A stretch of 64,000 nucleotides of DNA from Antedon bifida (Eukaryota > Echinodermata > Crinoidea > Comatulida > Antedonidae), in assembly GCA_963402885.1 (NCBI GenBank), contig OY727101.1, positions 15,662,417-15,726,416 on the forward strand, given 5' to 3'. The position numbers and the translations under genes are program-made. Each line of letters starts with the position of its first letter. Position 1 is the stretch's first letter. This document shows positions 53,201-56,680 of this stretch, one piece after another. Under the pieces are notes generated by a model that saw only the letters and a program-made list of their open reading frames with translations, ran no database searches and had not been told where the DNA came from.

Positions 53201-54696
53201 TCAACCGCTAGAAGAATATGTCTACAAGCAACAATTCAACTGGATCGGACATGTAATTAGAAAAGAAAATGAAGATCCTACAAAAATTCTTACTTTTCAC
53301 ACAACCCAAAGTAAACGAAGAGGTCGGAAGATACCATCAATACTTGATAGAGTTGTACAACAAAGTCAACTTACTAGATGCAACTTCATTAGAGCCTGCT
53401 TCAACAGAAATTTATAATTCCCAGCAATGTTTTAACTGTATATATGAACTGTTTATAAGTTGTTTTGAGACTCTGTAATTTGGTAGTATTCACTCTCATA
53501 CTGTAGGCCTACATTTAAAAGTAACACATCCAAATGCCAACTTTAAGTCAATGGCTACCAGATGTCTCTGTGAGACGGTTATTTGAACCAGTACCAGTAC
53601 CAGTATGAACGCCAGGCAAGTGATATGGAGGTTGTGGGTTTGAGTCCCACCCGAGAATTACTTGCAAATTTGTTCGCAAGTATTCTCAATGTACTTTGTA
53701 TAATGTACAAATTATGTCACAGTAGGCAAAAACATCTGAGCAGTATATTACTAATAATATTCAAGATAAAGATCTATTATAGTATTGTGGGGTTGGTACT
53801 AGATAGTGATTAAGTTCGCTTTTTAGGAATCCTGTCTCTGCCTGGTTTTGTGTGATGTTTTCTTGTTCTTTGTCCACGTTTTTTTATATTGTATTTTTAT
53901 GGAGACAAAATAAATGAAATGAAATGGTAATTGGAGATGATTCTTTTTTTTCTTAGAGGGATGCGGGGCAAATTAAAAGCCTGATGAGTGGCATCTTTAT
54001 GGACGTGGTATATCCATTATTACACTCAACTACTTTGCCACCTTATAAGTGGGCTGATATTGATACTGAAAATGTAAGTAGTCAGAATAGTATAAAGCTC
54101 TGTCTACACTATAAAACTAAAAAGTGTGATGTGCCTAAATATGGTAGTGATATGACATCATCATGTCCATATGGGCACATCACATTTTGTTGTCACATAA
54201 AGTTTGATAGTGTAGACAGAGCTTTAGACAATTATATATACTTGTGATTATTAACCAATGATATACCACTTTGGTTGGCTTTAGTTTTCCACATAGACCT
54301 ACTACCAAAATACATTTGGTCCTCTGATAGAGATGTAAGAAACATTTATAATATTCACAGCAACACCTTCCACTGTCCATGTACTCCTGCAGATTACAGT
54401 ACACCTTGAAACAGTCTTCTTGATTTTAATATAATATAATGTTGTGTTTGTATCCATTGTAGCCCAACAATCAACCTACTGTATTACAAAATAAAAATAA
54501 ATCATTTTGATAATTAATAATGTTTTCTTTTTACATTTTACAGGAAAGATGGAAAGCCATTGCTGAGTTTATGAAGGCAAACAGAGAAAGCAATGTACTG
54601 GCTAGTCATTTGCTCTCACCAGACACAATGCATAAGCCTTTTGATATGTCAGAACTTACATATGATCTTTGTTCGCTATACACACAAAAGAGGTGA
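18854..54696 (+). CDS. NPHP1: Nephrocystin-1, complete 29-exon gene
   Basis: NPHP1 is a ciliary transition-zone and cell-junction adaptor. Exons: 18854-18913, 19481-19572, 19914-20049, 20171-20232, 20515-21108, 21895-22078, 22402-22481, 22909-23035, 23462-23556, 23812-23881, 23984-24029, 24364-24391, 25292-25334, 25468-25552, 26292-26383, 27836-27911, 28258-28310, 28582-28656, 29393-29465, 29693-29730, 29957-30042, 31264-31340, 31439-31538, 31597-31644, 51811-51923, 52323-52396, 52780-52824, 53957-54073, 54544-54696. All join in phase to 973 residues (human about 732). Order: N-terminal coiled coil (about 5-117), a very long charged linker, SH3 domain (446-500), then the nephrocystin C-terminal region with [39 protein letters not shown] and [15 protein letters not shown]. 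The intron after exon 24 is 20.2 kb and hosts the receptor array on the other strand. Exon 24 could start three bases later. Confidence 0.93.
20515..23035 (+). CDS. NPHP1: NPHP1 exons 5-8, expanded charged linker
   Basis: Four exons encode about 328 residues of Glu/Asp and Lys-rich sequence between the coiled coil and the SH3 domain. The human protein has only a short acidic stretch here. Exon 5 alone (594 bases) contains an acidic half, a basic patch [15 protein letters not shown] and a lysine-rich half, then WRLFGKQ. Exons 6-8 are again acidic. The open frames on the opposite strand (20524-21099 and others) are codon shadows of this biased composition. This part is likely disordered. Confidence 0.85.
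23279..23398. mobile_element. MITE, CTCTGTCTACACTAT family, copy 1
   Basis: Inverted ends GCTCTGTCTACACTATCAAAC and its near-complement (TTTGATAGAGTGTAGACAGAG) bound a short element in NPHP1 intron 8. Related copies are at 31811-31978 and 54094-54225. The interior holds a GATATCATCATATATGGGCCC-like centre shared with the other copies. Confidence 0.8.
23462..23881 (+). CDS. NPHP1: NPHP1 exons 9-10, SH3 domain
   Basis: The two exons encode a complete SH3 fold: an ALYDY-type AVCDY, a [13 protein letters not shown]-loop region, the GWW tryptophan pair and GLVPSTYL at the end. In other animals this domain binds proline-rich partners. The binding-face aromatic and proline residues are all kept. 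Confidence 0.92.
28700..28822. repeat. Three tandem copies of a 40-42 bp unit
   Basis: The core AACTAAGGCGTGGAA(A/G)AAGAT occurs three times at a 40-42 base period, just downstream of NPHP1 exon 18. The open frame 28704-28889 comes from this minisatellite and is not a gene. Confidence 0.85.
29109..29328 (-). mobile_element. tRNA-headed element flanked by 48-bp inverted repeats
   Basis: The left arm starts TAATTGGTCAGATGTTTTGC and the right arm ends with its complement GCAAAACATCTGACCAATTA. The arms match over about 48 bp with few mismatches. Between them, on the minus strand, lies a tRNA-like body with box A (TTGGTCTAGAGGTAGG) and box B (GGTTCGAGTC). A single-armed relative is at about 53600-53745. 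It is probably a tRNA-derived SINE in palindromic arrangement. Confidence 0.7.
30091..30275 (-). mobile_element. tRNA-derived SINE-like repeat
   Basis: On the minus strand 30275-30213 resembles a tRNA: acceptor-like GCCTAAG, box A TGATCTAATGGTTAGGA and box B GGTTCGAATC. The 3' part shares its body with the repeat at 8551-8680. A functional tRNA is unlikely because the anticodon stem does not pair well. Confidence 0.6.
30918..31221. mobile_element. Two adjacent TA-flanked mariner-type MITEs
   Basis: The clearer element is 31034-31219: ends CAGTCAATTCTCCCAATACC and GGTATTGGGAGAGTTGACTG are inverted, flanked by TA on both sides. Just before it (about 30918-31023) lies a smaller one with CAGTAGAACCCCTATTTAAG and internal AATAGGGG repeats. 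Both are non-coding and sit in NPHP1 intron 21. Confidence 0.75.
31811..31978. mobile_element. MITE, CTCTGTCTACACTAT family, copy 2
   Basis: The ends CTACACTATCAAACTAG and GTTTGATAGTGTAGACAGAGC are inverted. The inside shares ATGGTAGTGAT and GACATCATCATGTCCATAT with copy 3. It lies at the start of the receptor-bearing NPHP1 intron. Confidence 0.8.
32682..34793 (-). CDS. Ig receptor 1: three Ig domains, long repeat-bearing tail
   Basis: This intronless 703-residue type I membrane protein has a signal peptide (about 1-31), three Ig domains (cysteine pairs C51-C98, C140-C188, C230-C272; W63; YKC before the second cysteine of domain 1), a transmembrane helix (about 308-333) and a 370-residue tail. 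The tail has a two-copy internal repeat starting KLDIEKT. Each copy carries a YxNQ site (YENQ, YQNQ: Grb2-SH2 type) and ENVYNQI. The C-terminus has YCEI and TPYTNI, which fits the TxYxx(V/I) ITSM consensus. The ectodomain is about 93% identical to that of the next gene, whose tail is unrelated. Function is inferred as an immune-type signalling receptor; the ligand is unknown. The true start could be M7 or M11. Confidence 0.85.
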   Translation of the reverse strand: MWIWFMAAIKMSFLIITLIIITTIMLGNASGTTVTLSNVTVFEDGDATLKCHIDKELDYNVKWIKNDDSIVKEQQGQQFVFKLQFSKVNSSHSGKYKCKVYSGTELIQESNIAYLTVLPKEYCFSNRYNYAVGEYMTAVCQVEHMNLNPTLQWIGFSEDGEDFRNSTHITRKNTRLIKEEDYKKIFRCQMELNGNERDESCYLEAIEVKIIVTIVVNDDLKIGQLVVFECKTGHNCSECRYNWTIDNTNLLDNTSQLNLNITDGMINSVLTCHVTSSNDVHGFKKYKILQPKDDKVEDKPQKPTQNYIIIIIVVTVAGILLPLLIVIVILCYKFRTSSNNSTDVTNDSCDPSADNVELKNPIKLDIEKTQDEQECNQNADDEYENQTFTDNEMQNIHQSDLKLSKSSATCDEENVYNQINDNFAAADNGKGKNTNKLDIEKTECIQDRDDEYQNQEASIDNEIQNIQQSDTILSKTPVNCDEENVYNQINDDFVQDMKSEKQKEMMDDDTKVSFNNNVLPTDNQPLKFQELGVHFHTLKQKPPTAKKPILNGSNTIDARSSRAHASRIPSKESGMATLDSRMSTKILPSELPSGNLSSGISRLDLMQKLEESMIFRNKPTPKFCNTENRQQGNDTIFTNSILSYPLPTTAKEASPPGSSNLGFESISGNDSHLYCEIPTETLQINNLTCYAYTPYTNIKDPHD
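34794..34940 (-). promoter_or_regulatory. Conserved 5' flank of Ig receptor 1
   Basis: The sequence directly upstream of the start is shared with that of receptor 2 (37411-37515), including TTATTACA(A/G)AATGGAAAGAGTA and GACATATGAAACCAGTTTTA. Further pieces recur at about 40965-41060 and near the relics. It is probably the proximal promoter and 5' UTR, duplicated together with the coding part. Confidence 0.5.
34941..35922. other. Spacer between Ig receptors 1 and 2
   Basis: I see no gene. From about 35745 the sequence resembles the 3' flanks of receptors 3 and 4 (GAAACTACAGAAATGACATA and TTTTTGTTTTATGAAC), so the 3' flank was duplicated together with the tail module. Confidence 0.5.
35923..37410 (-). 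CDS. Ig receptor 2: receptor-1 ectodomain, receptor-4-type tail
   Basis: This 495-residue intronless receptor has a signal peptide and three Ig domains nearly the same as receptor 1 through about residue 289. A different stalk follows, with a transmembrane helix (about 312-334) and a tail of the type found in receptors 3 and 4. Tail motifs: [20 protein letters not shown] (YxxP, Crk-SH2 type), [31 protein letters not shown] and a C-terminal MYIN. One tail tyrosine of receptors 3 and 4 (IYLEV) is histidine here (IHLQV). The gene therefore joins the 5' half of one lineage to the 3' half of another, with the switch at the domain-3/stalk border. Confidence 0.87.
   Translation of the reverse strand: MWVWFMAAIKMSFLIITLIIITTNMLGNASGTTVTLSNVTVFEDGDATLKCHIDEELDYNVKWIRNDNSIVKEQQGQQFVFKLQFSKVNPSHSGRYKCKVYSGTELIQESNIAYLTVLPKESCFSNRYTYTVGEYMTAVCQVEHMNLNPTLRWIGFSEDGEDFRNSTHITRKNTRLIKEEDYKKIFRCQMELNGNERDESCYLEAIEVKIIVTIVVNDDLKIGQLVVFQCKTGHNCSECRYNWTRDNTNLLVNTSQLNLNITDEMIDNVLQCHVTSFNDVHGFSEYKIQPEDDTTDNKNQKIGEKGGAKVDVAYIYIIGTCALIVIIIITIIIYKKSKTKGNKEKKGYRNKDMSTQCSPDDFTKTDEVVELMPSEYLVPNVSCTEQISLQTLSHRDRSLCHCSCHHNREYPGDILNKDHEYSYAYAHFNQPAQTVIHLQVKESPVYQTSLPNDAQETTEKTQATLEDNPEYAYAYGHVKEKKSIAEAISDTMYIN
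37411..37515 (-). promoter_or_regulatory. Conserved 5' flank of Ig receptor 2
   Basis: This matches the flank of receptor 1 with small indels. It ends near the shared GACATATGAAACCAGTTTTA block. It is a likely proximal promoter or 5' UTR. Confidence 0.5.
37516..38834. other. Spacer with duplicated flanks and an Ig 5' relic
   Basis: 38040-38150 matches about 41075-41185, and 38460-38640 matches about 41390-41555. Both receptor-3 and receptor-4 blocks therefore include this flanking DNA. The short open frames have no coding character, except the relic listed separately. Confidence 0.55.
38230..38450 (-). pseudogene. Relic of an Ig-receptor 5' end (receptor-1/2 type)
   Basis: On the minus strand there is recognisable signal-peptide sequence ([15 protein letters not shown], from GGAAAGACATCTTTAT...GCTGCCA on the plus strand) and the start of Ig domain 1, followed by decay. 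It aligns with receptor 2 upstream of about 37260 and has several indels. It is not translatable. Confidence 0.65.
38835..40347 (-). pseudogene. Ig receptor 3: frameshifted copy of the receptor-4 type
   Basis: The minus strand reads from a normal start and signal peptide (MFNMLQKS) through Ig domain 1 and most of domain 2 to a stop at 39793. The frame resumes from about 39821 through domain 3, a transmembrane helix and the full tyrosine tail ([33 protein letters not shown]). Compared with receptor 4, about 19 bases in domain 2 are replaced by 2, a net loss of 17, which breaks the frame. Everything else is well preserved, so the break is recent, or it is an assembly error, or the gene yields a soluble two-domain fragment of about 184 residues. 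Cysteine and tryptophan landmarks are kept on both sides. Confidence 0.8.
40455..40795 (-). pseudogene. Relic of Ig domain 1 (receptor-1/2 type), split by a repeat
   Basis: The plus-strand sequence from TTTGTATTTGCCCGAGTGTG to TACATTTCAATG, and again from GCATCTTCAAGAACTGTAAC, matches the Ig-1 coding part of receptors 1 and 2 with stops and indels. The two parts are separated by an inserted element. It is a dead 5' module. Confidence 0.7.
40606..40737. mobile_element. Short repeat inserted in the Ig relic
   Basis: This block has no match in the intact receptors and exactly interrupts the relic. It begins AATAATAATAATATGGATTT and contains ATATAGCGCACATACCACTC and GCTCAAGGCACTTTAAAA, a pattern I associate with SINE-like repeats in marine invertebrates. 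Confidence 0.55.
41190..41375 (-). pseudogene. Second relic of an Ig-receptor 5' end
   Basis: This is a near copy of the relic at 38230-38450 (shared AAAAGGTAGCATCATCATCT and TTTCCAAAGTTTTTCCAA). It includes the degraded signal-peptide region and a start-proximal GTGTGTCAC flank. Each lies between the 3' flank of one receptor and the next receptor's promoter remnants, so it was duplicated as part of the unit. Confidence 0.65.
41908..43437 (-). CDS. Ig receptor 4: three Ig domains, multi-tyrosine tail
   Basis: This intronless 509-residue receptor has a signal peptide (about 1-27) and Ig domains with C51-C105 and W64, C150-C206 and C255-C297. A transmembrane helix follows (about 338-361), then a 148-residue tail. 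Domain 3 keeps the CxxC-type [11 protein letters not shown] found in all array members except receptor 6. Tail tyrosines: Y405 (YLVP), Y440/Y442 (YTN), Y454 (IYLEV), Y463, Y489/491/493 (YAYAYGHV) and Y505 (YNN, Grb2-type). None meets the strict ITIM consensus, but YLEV and YGHV fit Yxx(I/L/V). The ectodomain is almost identical to receptor 5 while signal, membrane and tail differ. Likely a signalling immune-type receptor; ligand unknown. Confidence 0.87.
   Translation of the reverse strand: MHTVLKLYSIMNLFASTILLLLSSATSFDLHLLYEPKDKNILEEGTAEFLCVFSDWKPDLTCFWKHNSTTLRTESKIQVDFDVETDSCKLSIPEVTLLDSGEYSCHAINSSNIILKSSKPAILNVVAFPRPTCQSNKAFYMVGDLLILYCTSKISEGFSTDSHRLQWNVNKNISFINMKRNNNATHLSLENEFLVKEMFNLLHFACILNVTNQGTHHHIEDLEKGNCEVLINVQIKVTIVTCGNSKVRKLSLFHCKTGHSCPECKYNWTMNNTNQLGNTSQLNLTITDEMICSLLTCHVTSPNDVHGSDSYVIQPDNTNDNNCSQTNSETDEEVTSIATIYVYIISACALILIIIIAIIIYRMSQTKRNKAKKRYRNKDMSTQCSPDDFTTTDEVVKQDSMSSEYLVPNVSSTEQISLQTLSHQNMIRHHSAMLNKDNEYAYTNCNQPAQTEIYLEVGESPVYQTSLPIKDAQETAEKTQTTFEDIPEYAYAYGHVKEKKSEAMYNNKF
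43438..45401. other. Spacer between Ig receptors 4 and 5
   Basis: There is no gene. It holds a 545-bp TTAA-flanked element (listed) and a short tRNA- or repeat-like debris block near 44670-44830 whose CCCAGG and GGTCCTTAAACCAGGGGCC pieces recur at about 14310-14350 and 54720-54840. Confidence 0.5.
43939..44483. mobile_element. TTAA-flanked MITE with 16-bp inverted ends
   Basis: The ends AGATGTATTGTCCCTT and AAGGGACAATACATCT are perfect inverted repeats flanked by TTAA on both sides (43935-43938 and 44484-44487). A TTAA target is typical of piggyBac-like transposition, but the ends are not the usual piggyBac ends. A lone right end occurs near 28220-28240. The interior is non-coding. Confidence 0.75.
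45402..46973 (-). CDS. Ig receptor 5: receptor-4 ectodomain, different tail
   Basis: This intronless receptor has 523 residues. Its three Ig domains (residues 28-328) differ from receptor 4 by only one residue that I can see (L for I in the HHHxEDLE stretch). The signal peptide resembles receptor 3 (MVNMFQKS against MFNMLQKS). After residue 328 the stalk, transmembrane helix (about 341-364) and 159-residue tail are unrelated to receptor 4. The tail has spaced tyrosines ([26 protein letters not shown]) of which YAVI and YFTL fit Yxx(I/L), but none fits the strict ITIM. It is Ser/Thr/Pro-rich. Receptors 4 and 5 look like a paired-receptor set with a common ligand face and different outputs. Confidence 0.87.
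   Translation of the reverse strand: MVNMFQKSASKNLLSLTIVLLLSFATSFDLHLLYEPKDKNILEEGTAEFLCVFSDWKPDLTCFWKHNSTTLRTESKIQVDFDVETDSCKLSIPEVTLLDSGEYSCHAINSSNIILKSSKPAILNVVAFPRPTCQSNKAFYMVGDLLILYCTSKISEGFSTDSHRLQWNVNKNISFINMKRNNNATHLSLENEFLVKEMFNLLHFACILNVTNQGTHHHLEDLEKGNCEVLINVQIKVTIVTCGNSKVRKLSLFHCKTGHSCPECKYNWTMNNTNQLGNTSQLNLTITDEMICSLLTCHVTSPNDVHGSDSYVIQPDNTNDNNCSQTNSGKNNETDEKDTSVYLVVAISVSTTFVVLSLISVCMYQSYKHFPCCITYSVTKIPSLSTNGSNSIVAGDYSGSAMYAVIPDNPSVTPSTFTTNDISFVSAAAPTSAFPVRSLSSFMHDNDFGKSLTFEDAGTTEQHYASSRNNDVTGSIDRPTDVAGAFYFTLDSSEINSCNKGISNDNNTDIINDSVPKMSFITH
46974..47797. other. Spacer between Ig receptors 5 and 6
   Basis: Nothing recognisable is seen beyond AT-rich sequence. The open frames on both strands at 47180-47571 have no coding character. 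Confidence 0.5.
47798..48976 (-). CDS. Ig receptor 6: divergent, short tail without tyrosine motifs
   Basis: This intronless 392-residue protein has a signal peptide (about 1-23) and Ig domain 1 with CILHG...FNWW...GNYQCVV. Domain 2 follows (ISCTS...MEWLD...DYKCMM), then a third, more diverged domain (ITCNIN...YQWMF...HITCIA), a transmembrane helix (about 330-352) and a 40-residue tail. The tail is lysine-rich near the membrane and has a single tyrosine (FYLPG) with no SH2-type consensus. The transmembrane segment has no charged residue that would suggest pairing with an ITAM adaptor. The gene is only distantly related to receptors 1-5. It may be a co-receptor, ligand or decoy. Confidence 0.85.
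   Translation of the reverse strand: MASIKQVVMAVCYFCILISKSLCVDVTIAFHPEDIQAYKHSNVKLICILHGELADLNQITFNWWKDGDLFTPDYNDKERFDVDRRNVILEISDVKMSDEGNYQCVVLYGTDIIAKSKAGKLTVHDVADRQYPYCSLSSDMYIDGEDVVISCTSETRGGFKMEWLDIPEGAESNLLKNKEYTTLSAKFPATMMKHGDDYKCMMTANGEQVPRVCTTKPLNITNQLHVHITPDFTYNSITCNINEHFEDVSYQWMFENCNNDVKNNFKISDNRINNITKEMNDCHITCIASKHFATGNATYILNVNHQKTINKISTQLEQTSVNKETTNTNLIVILPVTIGCIVCLAIVAVFIVKIKLKHSAKFYLPGLTPKKKVTRTGTETTEISVNQEGEAV
48977..50046. other. Spacer between receptor 6 and the orphan tail gene
   Basis: No gene is seen. It holds a small perfect hairpin (49484-49515: ACCATGGACCTA, an 8-base loop, then the complement) next to repeated GTGGTTATACACA pieces. Confidence 0.5.
50047..50886 (-). 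CDS. Orphan transmembrane protein with ITIM-type tail
   Basis: This 279-residue reading frame starts almost at once with a transmembrane helix (about 5-27) and continues as a long cytoplasmic tail. There is no Ig domain. The tail has [17 protein letters not shown], a proline-rich [13 protein letters not shown] stretch and, near the C-terminus, SAYEEL (Y270), which meets the strict (S/I/V/L)xYxx(I/V/L) ITIM consensus. An in-frame stop lies upstream at about 50912, so this ATG is probably real unless an upstream exon splices in downstream of that stop. A possible acceptor (ATTACAG) at about 50929 suggests a spliced 5' UTR. It could be a type III membrane protein with a tiny outside part, or the 3' exon of a receptor whose ectodomain lies elsewhere. 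Confidence 0.65.
   Translation of the reverse strand: MDFIPIVVIIIAVLLAILIIFMCCKFFYKLKYNEHERNMMSHQGLMFNNRNYSSHLLISPSNSNFGSYTLQNTTIPRCYLTSDTLQNSDSVSINLQALDSASINTLPQMPEMLPPPLPSLSSMPALSKSTLGRQSLESVYEETTDDPTYSVIDKKTKSNLPVSEEKETLIPQRNSEMTLEDEIMGILNNKKDDDINERNSKEYDSIENNENDVMERNDGRKKKDVKSNRLDDSNEKSKQDEHHFGEATKTEEKKMVDMNNIDKLFNDSAYEELKLQHES
50887..51810. other. Right end of the receptor-bearing NPHP1 intron
   Basis: No gene is supported. A minus-strand open frame at 51247-51486 is AT-rich and unconvincing, though it could be 5' UTR of the orphan tail gene. The NPHP1 acceptor (AAATTTTCAG) ends at 51810. Confidence 0.45.
51811..54696 (+). CDS. NPHP1: NPHP1 exons 25-29, C-terminal end
   Basis: After the 20.2-kb intron the frame resumes in phase (TG at the end of exon 24 plus T). 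Exon 25 reads [19 protein letters not shown], exon 26 [19 protein letters not shown], exon 27 [15 protein letters not shown], exon 28 [20 protein letters not shown] and exon 29 [20 protein letters not shown], before the stop TGA. These match the C-terminus of vertebrate nephrocystin-1 as I remember it, which confirms that the gene is not cut off by the receptor array. Confidence 0.92.
52424..52735. repeat. ATC/AAC-rich minisatellite with a 15-bp unit
   Basis: In NPHP1 intron 26 a unit like TTCATTATCATCAAC repeats at a 15-base period (clearest at 52490-52585) and then decays into irregular TCATTA repeats. The open frames at 52220-52622 come from this repeat. Confidence 0.85.
52880..53417 (+). 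pseudogene. 3' fragment of a non-LTR retrotransposon reverse transcriptase ORF
   Basis: The translated stretch has the typical C-terminal LINE features: [10 protein letters not shown], a TFLRRM...GFQR segment, [19 protein letters not shown] and a KRRGRK basic cluster. Only the end of the polymerase ORF is present, with no endonuclease or catalytic core, so it is a 5'-truncated dead copy. It lies in NPHP1 intron 27. The open frame that includes it starts inside the preceding intron and reads through NPHP1 exon 27 out of frame, so its N-terminal part is not related. Confidence 0.75.
53600..53745 (+). repeat. tRNA-headed SINE-like repeat
   Basis: This has a box-B-like GGTTTGAGTCCCACCCGAG and a body ending GTACAAATTATGTCACAGTA, followed by AAAACATCTGA. 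It is the same family as the palindromic element at 29109-29328, here with only one arm. Confidence 0.6.
54094..54225. mobile_element. MITE, CTCTGTCTACACTAT family, copy 3
   Basis: The ends AAAGCTCTGTCTACACTAT and ATAGTGTAGACAGAGCTTT are perfect inverted repeats. The element begins only 21 bases after the NPHP1 exon 28 donor. It is the best-preserved of the three copies. Confidence 0.85.
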
Positions 54697-56341
54697 TCCT
54701 CAGTGGGGTGACACAGAGGCCTGAGGCCCCTGGTTCAGAAACCTTAAGTGGCCCTGCAACGCTGGAGACCTTAGATGTTTTCAGCCTTTTTCATTGTATT
54801 TTAAAGCCTGTGGGTTTAGCCAGTGAGCTCATAGCTGCTACGCCACTGGTGATCCTAACCTATGCAATAGGATGAGAAGAAAGTGTTGGACATGACATAC
54901 AGTACTTCAAGTGGTGTTGACATCTTGGTGGATAAGATGTTTGCCTACCAATCCCAGCATCCTCGGTTCAAATTATGTTTCGCACTGCGCAAAAGAACAT
55001 TCCCGTCCAAAGACAGTTTAAGTAAGACTTTGTCCTGTGGATGTATTCCACCTACGGGGACAGTGATAATCGCCTAGCTCTTAACTGTAAATCGAAATTA
55101 TGGCAAATACAATTGATAAGCATGTGAATATTTGTATAAAACATTTTGTGTCCCACTACCAGGCACTATAGTAGTCTGATTTTTCAGAAAATTATGATAT
55201 TCCAAATTTGTATTTATGAGACCATTTGGACGTAAAAAAAAAAGTGTGGTTTTGAAAGAGTAGGCCTGTTGGGAGAGTTCAATGTATTAGACCAAATATA
55301 TTATTTAACAAGTATAGTCATTTGATGAATTGGTTTATCAGAATAAACCAGAGGTCATTATATTTAATGTAATATACTTTATATCTGTGTTGCCAGTCGA
55401 GAAAAAGACAATAGATTCATCATCACAGCCATATTGTAATATATTGTTATAAGTTAGTCATTTCGAGAAAGGATCATCCAGTGGTGGTCACAGAGTGGTG
55501 TCACATGTATTATTAATTTGTTTCAGTTATTATAAATTGTTACAATAATGACAAGTGTACATGTTTTGACTTATTTTATTTATTGAACTTCTCAATAAGA
55601 TGTACATCCAAAGAAATAGACATAAAACACATTTAGTGAAGGATGGGACCAACAGGTGTTAAACACTAAAACAGTCCAGTCCCAATTGTACAGTGGCTGT
55701 GTGTGACAGTGGCTGTGTGCGTACACGGGGTAACCTCCTATTCACCTCGAAAAATTTACTAGGTTCTTTAAATTGCACATGAACTAGGTGTGTACACTGG
55801 ACCTACGGTTTATTATAGTTATTATCTAAGAAGACTTGTTCTATCACCAGAACTATGGGGCCTCAAACTTGTCTATGTCTTAACCGCTCGACTACTCACT
55901 CCCACTCTACACTTAATTTTGGGTAAATTGTTGTTTTATTGAAAGTTCTAGAATTTTTAAGTTTATGGAAAAGGATATACAATATAAATAATACATGTGG
56001 CACTCAATTTTCCTGTATTTTTTATTACCATACCAGAGAAGTACAATGCTTATTCAATATTTATATTGGTGGCGCTGTTTATTGAAAAAAAAAGAAATGT
56101 ATGATTTTTTTTTTCGTGTGACAACTCGTGTGTGCCGAAAAAACAGACGACACACACCGCGACACTCGCAGTACCACCGCCGGTAGTGCAGCATCCACTC
56201 CCTCATAATTTCTGAATTCATGTTAGGCCCAGCCTAGCTAGGCTAGGCCTTGTGTGTTTTCCCGAATGTTTTATCATCACAGCATTACATTTTCACATAC
56301 ATGATAACACCCAAGGCTCCTCTGTCTTGTGTAGAAAGAGA
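54697..56341. other. Intergenic region after NPHP1
   Basis: The NPHP1 3' UTR is expected first. A repeat block (about 54705-54860) shares sequence with about 44680-44830. A degraded tRNA-like head (TCTTGGTGGATAAGATG...CGGTTCAAATT) lies at about 54925-54980. A CpG-bearing stretch at about 56105-56200 is followed by TAGGCCTA palindromes and may be the promoter of the gene starting at 56342. Confidence 0.45.
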
Positions 56342-56680
56342 ATGGCACACATTCATGATTTTATCGCTGGTTGTTTTGGAGGTAAGTTTAAATTAATACC
56401 ATACTAGTACTACTAGGCCTAGGCCTATCTATAGCCTAGTACTAGGCCTAGCTAGTAGCCTATGCCTAGTTTAGTTGGTCTCTGTCTTTACTAAGTAATT
56501 AGGCTAGCCTAAAGCCTGGCTAGGAGATTTTAGGCCTAGCCTAGGCTAGTCCTATATTAATTAAATATCCGAATTAACTTGGCCTAGGCCTAGCCTATGT
56601 CGGATGTTTTAAATGTATTTTTTTTGTAATAAAATCAGGAATAAAATGCAGTCTAGGCCTAGGCCTATAGCATTTCTTGA
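56220..56680. repeat. TAGGCCTA palindrome cluster
   Basis: Dense GCCTAGGCCTAG and TAGGCCTA runs surround the putative exon at 56342. A similar dense cluster fills 18985-19225 in NPHP1 intron 1, and single copies are scattered over the whole window. Confidence 0.7.
56342..56381 (+). CDS. Probable first exon of a second SLC25 carrier
   Basis: The 40 bases read MAHIHDFIAGCFG plus the first base of a Gly codon, then GTAAGT. This is the same design as exon 1 of the carrier at 17646: a short N-terminal peptide ending in (F)IAGxxxG and a phase-1 donor. The sequence also resembles the known starts of SLC25A45/47-like carriers. No second exon with the HPLDT(I/V)K motif is visible before the repeat array, so the rest should lie beyond 64000 or the exon is a remnant. 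It is too short to be certain. Confidence 0.5.
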
